Positions 42,753-50,377 of a stretch of DNA of 64,000 nucleotides are shown here, piece after piece. The stretch covers positions 1-64,000 of the forward strand of contig JAFVCX010000036.1 of assembly GCA_017478855.1 (NCBI GenBank). Direction: 5' to 3'. Every line of letters starts with the position of its first letter. Position 1 is the first letter of the stretch. This stretch comes from Muribaculaceae bacterium. Its GTDB lineage: Bacteria > Bacteroidota > Bacteroidia > Bacteroidales > Muribaculaceae. Made by a program: the position numbers and the translations under genes. The notes beneath the pieces are model-generated. The model made no database searches. It was not told where the DNA came from and saw nothing but the letters and a program-made list of their open reading frames with translations.

Positions 42753-45269
42753 TTATTTGCCGAGCACAAGGTTGATGAGCGTGTTCACGTCGGTCACGTC
42801 CACATCGCCTGCGCCGTCCACGTTGGCACGGCCCTCATACTTGCTGGCGTCGTCCTTGCCCAGCACGATGTTGATGAGGATGTTCACGTCGTTCACGTCC
42901 ACCTCACCGTCACCGTTCACGTCGCCCTTGAGAGGCTCCTCGCCACCCACTTTGGTCACCTCCACCGGATACAGCTCAAGCTGGCTCTTGTACACGGTGA
43001 GGAAGCACTTCACATCAAACTTGTTGCCTTCAAGGTCGGTAGGCATGGTCACGGTCTGGTTAAACTTGTTGAAGAGCAACATGTCCATCGTGCCATCGTT
43101 GATGGTGTAGTAGTTGGTCGAGTCGTTGACCAGCGTAGCGTTCTTAACGATGAAATAGGTGTGCACCATGTCTTGGCCAATCTCTTCGAGCGGCATGTCG
43201 ATAGGCTCAACGGCCGCGCCCTTTTCGGCCACGGCAAAGGTGGAGTCCACGGGCACCAGTTGTTTGTTGTTCTGATAGGTGGTCCAGCTTGCCACAGCGC
43301 CGCGAATGATGTCGCCGTTCTCAAAGGTGTTGGTCAGGCGGCCATACACGAGCGAATAAGTGTCGCCATTCTTCACATAGAGGTTGCTGCCGTTTTGATA
43401 GATGGCCACCACATCGCTCTTGATTTTGGCGTTTGTGCCGGAGTTGAGGTTATAGAGCGCGTTGATGTCGGCCACTTCGGGCACGGGAATTTCGCCACCG
43501 CCGGCCAGCGTCACTTTGGTGATGAGCAGTTGCGGATTGTTGTTATAGGTAGCCACAATGCCTTCCACGTCATATTTCACGGTGAGGTCGCCGGGCAGGT
43601 TGATGTTGAACGAGTTGTAGCCCGCTGCGCTGCCGGCGGCATCGGTAATGGTGAGGTTTTTGCCGCTCACGCCACCGAGGGTGGCATCCTTGAGCACAAA
43701 GTATTGGCCCCAAGCGTTGGCCACCACGTCGGCCGATGTCTTGACCTCGGGAGCCACAGGATTGTTGGCCGTTGCGGGAAGGAATCCCGTGAGCGGAGAT
43801 TTCATTTCAGGACCACCGTTATACACGGTCTTGGTGCCACTAAAGCCGCCGGGAATCACGTCGCCGTTCTTGTAGGTTTGGCCGGTAGAGCCATAGACGC
43901 ACAGATAACCGCTGGCATCTTTCACATACATGTTTTGGCCGTTCACATAGTAGACCGTCACGTCGCCCTTGATGCTCTCCACCGTGTTGTTGGCAAGAGC
44001 CGCATAGGCTGCGATGTTGTCAACACCTGCGTTAGGGTCAACGAGCCGCACGGGCAGGAGCTGATAAGTGGTTTCGGTAGCGTCTTTGGCACGATAAGAA
44101 CCCACGATGGCATACACGTCGTAGGTCTTGGTGGTGTCGGTCGAGGAGCTGTAGCCGCCCATCGTGGTGTGGATGGGAGCCGAGCCGCTGTTGTCGGTAA
44201 GTGTTTTCTTGGCGACGCTGATGGTGGCGCCTTTGATGAGCACATAGTGGCCAAAGAGGTCGGCATCCACGTCAGAGGCTTGAATCAGCTCGGCCTCGAT
44301 GGGGCTGCTGCCAGCGGCCGCTTGGAAGTTGTCGCTCGCATAGACGCTCAGCTCAGCCTCGCCGTTAAAGGTCACCTTCTTGCCGGTGAAGCCGGCGGGA
44401 ACCACGTCGCCAGTCTTGTAGGTCTTGCCCGTGTTGCCATAAATTAAGGTGTAGCCCGTGTTGTCGCGCACAAAGAGGTTTTGTCCGTATTGCGCCAGCA
44501 CGTTCACGGGGTTGGTGAAGCGCACCTGTGTGCTGTCGGTAATCTGCTTGTAGGCGGCGATGTTGGCCACATCGGTAGCTGTGCCAAACACATAAGCGGC
44601 CTCGGCCACTTCGCTCTGCTTCTCGCCCTTGATGGCAATGGCTTTGAGCGTGGTGCTCTCGCTGATGGCCAGCGCGGCGGCATATTGCGTGGAGGCGGCT
44701 GTGGGGGTCGTTCCATCGGTGGTGTAGTAGATGCTTGCGCCCGAAGTGCCACACTTGATTTCCACGTTGATGGGGCTGTAGTAGGTGCCGGCGGCGGGAG
44801 TAAACGAGGGATTAGCCACAATTTCTTCGCCGGTGCCACCCACGGTGACCACCACCTTAGTGGCACGCACTTGGTGGCCCGATGCCGAAAGTACTATCGA
44901 CGCCGCGTTGCCGGCCCAAGTGGCAAGCGTGTTGTCGGAGCTTTTTGTCAATCCTTCTGCATCGGCAAAACCATCGCAGCCATAAGAAGTGCCGCTGATT
45001 TTGTCAATGCAGGTGATCGACACATTCGTGATGTTGCCCACCGTCGACGAGATGGTCAGCGTTTGGTTTTTGTAAATTCGATAGGCTCCTTGAACACCAA
45101 GTATGCCATTCGAAACTGCCAACGTGATGCCATCTTTGCTGATGGTCTGGGCGCTGGCTGTAGTGTTGCCCGACACATCGGCACTGGCGTCGAAGGTGAT
45201 GGTGGTCTGCGCCATAGCCATCGTGGCCGTGAGCAGGCACAGAGCCATAAAAGTAAACAATTTCTTCAT
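42753..45269 (-). CDS. Large secreted repeat protein with chitobiase-like domain and C-terminal dockerin
   Basis: Exported protein of 838 residues. Signal peptide 1-20 (TATMAMAQ). Residues about 155-228 are a CHB_HEX_C-type beta-sandwich (SFTPAAGTYYSPINVEI, IYYTTDGTTPT). Three diverged repeats follow, about 235-410, 415-605 and 610-775, each with a core such as GQNLFVRDNTGYTLIYG, GQNMYVKDASGYLCVYG and GSNLYVKNGDTYSLVYG, then a GDVVPAGF/GDVIPGGF/GDIIRGAV turn. They resemble OB-fold-like binding modules. Residues 782-838 are a dockerin nearly identical to those at 5.2 and 8.5 kb. No catalytic motif is seen; it may bind glycan or matrix. A minus-strand TAATTTTG box (45338-45331) lies 60 bp before the ATG. 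Confidence 0.85.
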   Translation of the reverse strand: MKKLFTFMALCLLTATMAMAQTTITFDASADVSGNTTASAQTISKDGITLAVSNGILGVQGAYRIYKNQTLTISSTVGNITNVSITCIDKISGTSYGCDGFADAEGLTKSSDNTLATWAGNAASIVLSASGHQVRATKVVVTVGGTGEEIVANPSFTPAAGTYYSPINVEIKCGTSGASIYYTTDGTTPTAASTQYAAALAISESTTLKAIAIKGEKQSEVAEAAYVFGTATDVANIAAYKQITDSTQVRFTNPVNVLAQYGQNLFVRDNTGYTLIYGNTGKTYKTGDVVPAGFTGKKVTFNGEAELSVYASDNFQAAAGSSPIEAELIQASDVDADLFGHYVLIKGATISVAKKTLTDNSGSAPIHTTMGGYSSSTDTTKTYDVYAIVGSYRAKDATETTYQLLPVRLVDPNAGVDNIAAYAALANNTVESIKGDVTVYYVNGQNMYVKDASGYLCVYGSTGQTYKNGDVIPGGFSGTKTVYNGGPEMKSPLTGFLPATANNPVAPEVKTSADVVANAWGQYFVLKDATLGGVSGKNLTITDAAGSAAGYNSFNINLPGDLTVKYDVEGIVATYNNNPQLLITKVTLAGGGEIPVPEVADINALYNLNSGTNAKIKSDVVAIYQNGSNLYVKNGDTYSLVYGRLTNTFENGDIIRGAVASWTTYQNNKQLVPVDSTFAVAEKGAAVEPIDMPLEEIGQDMVHTYFIVKNATLVNDSTNYYTINDGTMDMLLFNKFNQTVTMPTDLEGNKFDVKCFLTVYKSQLELYPVEVTKVGGEEPLKGDVNGDGEVDVNDVNILINIVLGKDDASKYEGRANVDGAGDVDVTDVNTLINLVLGK
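42756..42926 (-). repeat. Dockerin cassette, copy 3
   Basis: Encodes the last 57 residues of the large repeat protein. It matches the cassettes at 5241-5411 and 8535-8705 although it lies about 34 kb away in an unrelated gene. The protein differs from copy 1 at about seven positions. Confidence 0.85.
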
Positions 45270-45432
45270 TGGTAATTAAGTTTTTATATTGGTTAATAAT
45301 CAAGTTTCTTGCGCCTAAAATCGCACGTTACAAAATTAGGCATAACTTTTCAATTCGGCCTTAATTTTTCCCATTTTTTTGGCTCAACCCTCAATAAAAA
45401 TGCTGGCCTCGCCAGAAAGCGAAGCCAGCAGG

Positions 45433-45504
45433 TGGTACCTCCGGGGATCGAACCAGGGACACGCGGATTTTCAGTCCACTGCTCTACCACTGAGCTAAGG
45501 TACC
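45433..45504 (-). tRNA. tRNA-Phe (anticodon GAA)
   Basis: A 72-nt cloverleaf on the minus strand. The acceptor stem is 7 perfect pairs (GGTACCT with AGGTACC). The D-stem is GCTC/GAGC. The anticodon loop CTGAAAA gives GAA, decoding phenylalanine. The T-loop is TTCGATC. The T-stem has a U-C mismatch at its middle pair. The 3' end continues with CCT, so CCA is not encoded and must be added after transcription. It has an exact consensus promoter at 45523-45554. Confidence 0.95.
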
Positions 45505-45522
45505 TGTTGCAAATTGCGAGTG

Positions 45523-45554
45523 CAAAGGTAAGCCAATTTTTCTGCCCCGACAAA
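45523..45554 (-). promoter_or_regulatory. Bacteroidetes-type promoter of tRNA-Phe
   Basis: Minus-strand TTTG (45554-45551), 20 bp, TACCTTTG (45530-45523), an exact consensus match. Transcription would begin near 45516, about 12 nt before the mature tRNA 5' end. Confidence 0.8.
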
Positions 45555-45728
45555 TTTTTTTCAAAAAAAATCGCATTTTTTACAATTTTGAGCCGCGGGT
45601 GAGCACTTTTCGTTACTTTTGTAGAGAAGAATAAAAAATAGCCACTTGAGAGAAAAATTGTATATTTGCAATTTGTGTAGAACCAATGTAGGAACATTTC
45701 ACTACGAAACATTAAAACGCATAAAGAT

Positions 45729-46676
45729 ATGAACGAACATCATCATCACGACCACGATTGCGATTGTGGATGCCATCACCACGAGGAAGAAGCCATTTCG
45801 CGCTATGACGAAGTGGTGGAGCAGAGCCAAGTGCCCACCGGCGACGAGCAGGTGAGTGCCGAAGTGCAAAAAATCCTTGCCGCCCACGAGCAAGAGAACC
45901 ACAGCCCCGAAGTGTATCAGTTCTTGCTGAACTGCGTGGATCTCACCACACTGAACACCGACGATAGCGAGCACTCGGTAGCCGAGTTTGTGACGCGCGT
46001 CAACACCTATGCCGAAGCCTATCCTCACCTGAAGAACGTGGCCGCCGTGTGTGTCTACAGCAATTTCGCCACCATCGCCCGTGCCAACCTTGAAGTGAGC
46101 GATGTGAATATTGCCGTGTGCAGCGCGTGCTTCCCATCGTCGCAGGCCCACCTCGAAACCAAGATTGCCGAAACGGCACTGGCCATTCAAGATGGAGCCG
46201 ACGAGGTGGATGTGGTGCTCAATGTGGGCTACTTCCGCGACAAGGCATGGCAAGAACTGTGCGATGAAATCTACGAGCTGAAGCAAACCATCGGGCAGCA
46301 CCACCTGAAGGTTATTCTCGAAACAGGATTGCTCAAAACCGCCGAGAACATCAGGCGAGCATCCATCCTTGCCATGTATTCGGGTGCCGACTTCATCAAG
46401 ACCAGCACCGGAAAAGGTTATTTGGGCGCCACGCTTGAGGCCGCCTATGTGATGTGCCGCTGCATCAAGGAGTTTTATGAGCGCACCGGACTGGTAGTGG
46501 GCTTCAAGGCTTCGGGCGGCATTCGCACCACCGACGATGCCGTGCGCTACTACACCATCGTGAAAGAAGTGCTGGGAGAGGAATGGCTCACCAACGAGCG
46601 ATTCCGCATCGGTGCTTCGAGTTTGGCCAACGCCTTGTTTGCCTCGTTCTCAGGATTGGATGTGAAACCTTTTTGA
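45729..46676 (+). CDS. deoC: Deoxyribose-phosphate aldolase with His/Cys-rich N-terminus
   Basis: Class I aldolase that splits 2-deoxyribose-5-phosphate into glyceraldehyde-3-phosphate and acetaldehyde in nucleoside breakdown; 315 residues. The catalytic Schiff-base lysine is Lys224 (DFIKTSTGKG), with the second lysine Lys260 in VVGFKASGGIRT. Asp71 in NCVDLTTLN fits the conserved N-terminal acid. The first 20 residues are unusual: eight His, three Cys and several acidic residues, likely a metal-binding tail. The ATG at 45729 includes it; the next in-frame Met lies far inside the protein, so the tail belongs to the product. The gene is followed by a membrane protein gene 17 bp later. Confidence 0.94.
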   Translation: MNEHHHHDHDCDCGCHHHEEEAISRYDEVVEQSQVPTGDEQVSAEVQKILAAHEQENHSPEVYQFLLNCVDLTTLNTDDSEHSVAEFVTRVNTYAEAYPHLKNVAAVCVYSNFATIARANLEVSDVNIAVCSACFPSSQAHLETKIAETALAIQDGADEVDVVLNVGYFRDKAWQELCDEIYELKQTIGQHHLKVILETGLLKTAENIRRASILAMYSGADFIKTSTGKGYLGATLEAAYVMCRCIKEFYERTGLVVGFKASGGIRTTDDAVRYYTIVKEVLGEEWLTNERFRIGASSLANALFASFSGLDVKPF

Positions 46677-46693
46677 TTGGCCTCTGAAAAACT

Positions 46694-49174
46694 ATGGATA
46701 ACAAATCATCATTGCACAATGTGATGGGCATTGCCCTCTCGGTAGTGGCAATGGCCGTGATTGCATGGCTCTTCTTTTATCCGGCCGACGTGAGGGGCGA
46801 CCGCTTGCAGCAGCACGACGTGATGCAAGGCATCGCCATTGGTCACGAGGGTGTGGTGCATGAGCAGCAAACGGGAGAAATCAGCCGTTGGACCAATTCG
46901 CTCTTTGGCGGCATGCCCACCTTCCAGATTCGTCCTTCCTACTCAAGCAGCCCGTGGCTGTCGTGGGTGGGCAGGGTGTTCTCCTTTGGCTTCCCCGAAC
47001 CGGTGAGCTGGCTGTTCATGCTCATGCTGGGATTCTTCATCCTGATGCTGGCCTTCAAGGTGAAATGGTATCTGGCCGTGCTGGGGGCCATTGGCTATGG
47101 GTTCTCCTCCTATTTTATTATTTTGGTGGGGGCCGGCCACATCTGGAAGCTGCTCACTCTCACCTATGTGCCACCCACGATAGCCGGCATCGTTTGGGCC
47201 TATCGCGGCAAGTGGCTCGGCGGGGCGGCTTTGGCCGCACTCGCAGGTGCGTTGCAGCTCATGAGCAACCATGTGCAGATGACCTATTATTTTGCCTTTG
47301 TGATTGTGGCGCTCATGGTGGGCTATCTTGTGCTGGCCATTCGCAGCAAGAGCATGGGCACTTGGGTCAAGGCCACCGCGGCTCTGGCCGTGGCGGCAGT
47401 GCTGGCCGTGGCAGCCAATGCGCCCAACCTGTATCTCACCTATAAGTATTCAAAAGAAACCATTCGTGGTGGTCACAGCGAACTCACTCCCGCCAACGGA
47501 ACCGCACGCGCCGCCAGCCAAGACGGACTCGACAAAGACTACATCACCCAGTGGAGCTATGGCAAAGGGGAAACCTTCACACTCATGATTCCTAACGTGA
47601 AGGGAGGCGCAACCATCAAGCCTGAGCACGGCGACAACAAATTCCTGTCGCTGTCAGAAACCAAAAAGGCGCAAGCGATGGCCGAGAGCGGCCAAATGAG
47701 CGGGCAAGACTACCAGATTTTGCAGCAATTTCCGCAATACTTTGGCGACCAGCCCATGACCAATGGGCCGGTGTATGTGGGTGTCATCATTTTCGCGCTG
47801 GCCTTGCTGGCTGTGGCCGTGGTTAAGGAGCCGGTGAAGTGGTCGCTTGTGGTGGTGAGCGTTTTGGCTGTGTTTCTCTCGTGGGGTCACAACATGATGT
47901 GGCTCACCGATTTCTTCATCGACCACTTCCCCATGTACAATAAATTCCGCTCGCCGGCGAGCATCCTCGTCATCCCCGAACTCGTCATGCCACTGCTGGC
48001 GGTGCTGGCTTTGAACGAAATGTTCACGCAAGAAGATTTCTGGAAAAAACACCGCAATGCCGTGTGGGGTGCCTTTGGATTCACCGCCGTGGTGTGCCTG
48101 CTCACATGGCTGATTCCCGGCATTTTTGGAGCCTATTCCGCAGCCGAGAGCGAGCAACTCATCGCCACTGGCCAGTTGCAGCAATATCCCACCGTGGATG
48201 CCGCCATCAGAGCCGTGCGCGGGTCGCTGGTGAGCGGCGACGCTCTGCGCAGCCTTGTGTTCTTGGTATTGGGCGCCGGCGTGCTGCTGGCCTTTGCTAA
48301 AAAGAAACTCAATGCTTTGGCCACCTCACTGGTGATGGCAGCGCTGGTATTGGTTGACCTTTTTGCCGTGAACAAGCGATATGTGAACGAAGAAACCTTT
48401 GTGCCCGCCGAGCAAGTGGTGGCACAAGGTTATGCGCCACGCCCCGTCGACACGCAAATTCTTCAAGACAAGTCGCTCAACTACCGCGTGCTCGACCTGC
48501 AACACTTCAGCGAGGCCATGCCCAGTTTCTTCCACAAAACGGTGGGTGGCTACCATGCCGCCAAGCTGTCGCGCTACAACGACCTGATTGAGCGGCAAAT
48601 CTCCAAAAACAACATGGCCGTGCTCAATATGCTCAACACCAAATATGTGATTGTGGACGACAATACCGCGCAGGTCAATCCGGAGGCTTTGGGCAACGCG
48701 TGGTGGGTCGATAGCATCGCCTATGTGAACAATGCCGACCAAGAAATGGCCGCGCTCGACAGCATCAAGCCCGACCGCTGGGCCGTGGCCGACACTCATT
48801 TCAAGGACATCTTGGGCGCAGCCACACCGCACCAAGTGGGCGACACCATCGTAGAAACCGGCTATGCCCCCAATAGGCTCACCTACAAGAGCCACAGCGC
48901 ACAGGGAGGTTTGGCCGTGTTTAGCGAGATTTATTTCCCGTGGGGCTGGACGGCGACCATCGATGGCAAAGAAGCCGCTTTGGGACGCGTGAATTATGTG
49001 TTGCGCGCCTTGCAAATACCGGCAGGCGACCACACCATCGAGATGTCGTTCCATCCCATTGAAGTCACTGCCAGCGAGCGGGTGGCCACCACAGCCATCA
49101 TCCTTATTTTCATCGCGCTGCTGCTGGCAGCCAACTTTGCGCTCTTGCGTCACCTACGAGCCAAGAAACAATAG
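46694..49174 (+). CDS. YfhO family membrane protein
   Basis: Polytopic membrane protein of 826 residues. The first membrane segment is about 8-30 and the series continues to about residue 575 (for example WLFMLMLGFFILMLAF, LAVAAVLAVAANAPNL). A large extracytoplasmic domain of about 190 residues follows, ending with a beta-rich part (FSEIYFPWGWTATIDG, IEMSFHPIEV) and a last membrane helix at about 795-815. This layout, with GGMPTFQIRP early and the FPWGW motif late, matches the YfhO family. Family members are linked to glycosylation of lipoteichoic acid or other surface polymers in Gram-positives; the role in Bacteroidales is unknown. It starts 17 bp after deoC and ends 1 bp before the next gene. 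Confidence 0.88.
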   Translation: MDNKSSLHNVMGIALSVVAMAVIAWLFFYPADVRGDRLQQHDVMQGIAIGHEGVVHEQQTGEISRWTNSLFGGMPTFQIRPSYSSSPWLSWVGRVFSFGFPEPVSWLFMLMLGFFILMLAFKVKWYLAVLGAIGYGFSSYFIILVGAGHIWKLLTLTYVPPTIAGIVWAYRGKWLGGAALAALAGALQLMSNHVQMTYYFAFVIVALMVGYLVLAIRSKSMGTWVKATAALAVAAVLAVAANAPNLYLTYKYSKETIRGGHSELTPANGTARAASQDGLDKDYITQWSYGKGETFTLMIPNVKGGATIKPEHGDNKFLSLSETKKAQAMAESGQMSGQDYQILQQFPQYFGDQPMTNGPVYVGVIIFALALLAVAVVKEPVKWSLVVVSVLAVFLSWGHNMMWLTDFFIDHFPMYNKFRSPASILVIPELVMPLLAVLALNEMFTQEDFWKKHRNAVWGAFGFTAVVCLLTWLIPGIFGAYSAAESEQLIATGQLQQYPTVDAAIRAVRGSLVSGDALRSLVFLVLGAGVLLAFAKKKLNALATSLVMAALVLVDLFAVNKRYVNEETFVPAEQVVAQGYAPRPVDTQILQDKSLNYRVLDLQHFSEAMPSFFHKTVGGYHAAKLSRYNDLIERQISKNNMAVLNMLNTKYVIVDDNTAQVNPEALGNAWWVDSIAYVNNADQEMAALDSIKPDRWAVADTHFKDILGAATPHQVGDTIVETGYAPNRLTYKSHSAQGGLAVFSEIYFPWGWTATIDGKEAALGRVNYVLRALQIPAGDHTIEMSFHPIEVTASERVATTAIILIFIALLLAANFALLRHLRAKKQ

Positions 49175-49175
49175 C

Positions 49176-49880
49176 GTGGGCATACTGAAAAGATACCGAA
49201 CAGCTTGGAGCCGGCACCATCGCAGTGCCGGCTTCGGCATTCACTCGCCTTTTGCCTACAAATTTGTGACCGGCGTGCTGCGCGAGCGGCTACCTTATTA
49301 TGCCTACGACGATTTGCGCACCTTGCGCAAAGCTCTGGCGGCCACAAATTCCTCTTTGCCCACCATGAGCCAAAAAGAGGCGCAAATGCTGTTTCGCGTC
49401 GCCAACCATTTCATGCCCAAGCACATTTTGCAGGTGGGAGCCGAAGTTTTGCCGGCGGCCAGCATGCTCTTGCCGGCCAGCAACAGCCGGTTGTGCCTGT
49501 GCGACAGCTATGAGTCGCTTCGCCTCGCCAGTGCGCTGCTGGCCCATTTTGCCGAGCGAATCAGTTCCTGTTCCGAATTGCATGTGGCGTTGACGCAGTG
49601 GGCCGAAGCCGCCACAAAGGAGGAAAAGCCATTCCTTCTCATTAATTCACTGCCGCAAACCGGCGACGACCGTCGGCTGCTCGCCGCGGCACTGCAAGAA
49701 CGGTTGCGGGGCGAATGCGTGGTGGTGATGCGCGGGCTCAATCGCGATAAGGACGTGAAGCAACTGTGGCTCACTTGCCGAGAAAAAATGATCCACGGCC
49801 ACACCTATACCAACGACCGCACGGCCATCCTCGTCGCCACCGCCAAACTCCAGCGGCAAGATTTCTATCTCTGGTTTTAG
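49176..49880 (+). CDS. Methyltransferase-like protein (HSPF family)
   Basis: Soluble protein of 234 residues. It starts at a GTG at 49176, one base after the YfhO stop, which suggests translational coupling; an open frame extends further left but lies inside the YfhO gene. The N-terminus (SAGFGIHSPFAYKFVTGVL) is typical of a Bacteroidales family usually annotated as class I SAM-dependent methyltransferase. The nucleotide-binding region is degenerate: HILQVGAEVLPAASMLL stands where a VLExGxGxG loop would be. It may therefore be inactive or use another ligand. It ends 29 bp before the macro-like gene. Confidence 0.65.
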   Translation: MGILKRYRTAWSRHHRSAGFGIHSPFAYKFVTGVLRERLPYYAYDDLRTLRKALAATNSSLPTMSQKEAQMLFRVANHFMPKHILQVGAEVLPAASMLLPASNSRLCLCDSYESLRLASALLAHFAERISSCSELHVALTQWAEAATKEEKPFLLINSLPQTGDDRRLLAAALQERLRGECVVVMRGLNRDKDVKQLWLTCREKMIHGHTYTNDRTAILVATAKLQRQDFYLWF

Positions 49881-49909
49881 TCATCTTCTATCATTTTCTC
49901 TTATCGACC

Positions 49910-50296
49910 ATGCAACAACGCGTCACTCCCGAACACATCACCCACCTGAGCGAAGGTGAAATTTTTGTTTTCGGCAGCAATTTGGCCGGAATGCACGGCG
50001 GTGGGGCAGCACTCATGGCTCACCGGCACTTCGGGGCAGTGTGGGGGCAAGGCGTGGGGCTGCAAGGGCAAAGCTACGCCATACCCACTATGCAGGGCGG
50101 AATAGAAACCATCAAACCCTACGTGGATGAGTTTTTGGCCTTTGCCGCCCGACACACCGAGTATCATTTTTTGGTCACTCGCATAGGGTGTGGCATTGCC
50201 GGTTTTAGTGAGCGCGACATCGCTCCGCTCTTTGCCGCCGCCGTGAGCATGCCCAATGTGTGGCTGCCGCAAGGTTTTCTTGCGGAGCTTCTGTGA
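49910..50296 (+). CDS. Macro-domain-like conserved protein
   Basis: Small soluble protein of 128 residues from the ATG at 49910. The core reads EIFVFGSNLAGMHGGGAALMA, then YAIPTMQGGIETIKPYV and FLVTRIGCGIAGFSERDIAPLF. I recall this pattern from a widespread family, also encoded by phages, with a macro-domain-like fold that may bind ADP-ribose or a related nucleotide. The Gly-rich NLAGMHGGGAA segment would be the ligand loop. An upstream extension in frame lies within the methyltransferase-like gene and is rejected. It is last in the deoC operon-like group; a TAATTTTG box for mutS follows. The ligand is unproven. Confidence 0.6.
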   Translation: MQQRVTPEHITHLSEGEIFVFGSNLAGMHGGGAALMAHRHFGAVWGQGVGLQGQSYAIPTMQGGIETIKPYVDEFLAFAARHTEYHFLVTRIGCGIAGFSERDIAPLFAAAVSMPNVWLPQGFLAELL

Positions 50297-50340
50297 CAAC
50301 TTTCGGGTGCCACTTGAGTGCCAAAGTTGAAATATTTTGC

Positions 50341-50348
50341 TAATTTTG
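50341..50348 (+). promoter_or_regulatory. -7 box of the mutS promoter
   Basis: TAATTTTG lies 30 bp before the ATG at 50378, with a CTTG upstream at a long 24-bp spacing. Transcription from here would begin near 50354. That rules out the alternative mutS start at the GTG at 50318. Confidence 0.5.
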
Positions 50349-50377
50349 CGTTGATTTTTTTAATTGCGCTTCACCCT

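Noticed and set aside
43161..44447. 428-codon plus-strand frame opposite the large dockerin protein.
   Set aside because: It is antisense to a protein with signal peptide, repeats and dockerin, and has no recognisable domain.
48996..49175. Upstream extension of the methyltransferase-like gene.
   Set aside because: It lies in another frame of the YfhO gene. The family N-terminus begins just after the GTG at 49176.
50318..50377. Earlier mutS start at the GTG at 50318.
   Set aside because: A promoter box lies between 50318 and the ATG at 50378, and MutS homology begins at [13 protein letters not shown].
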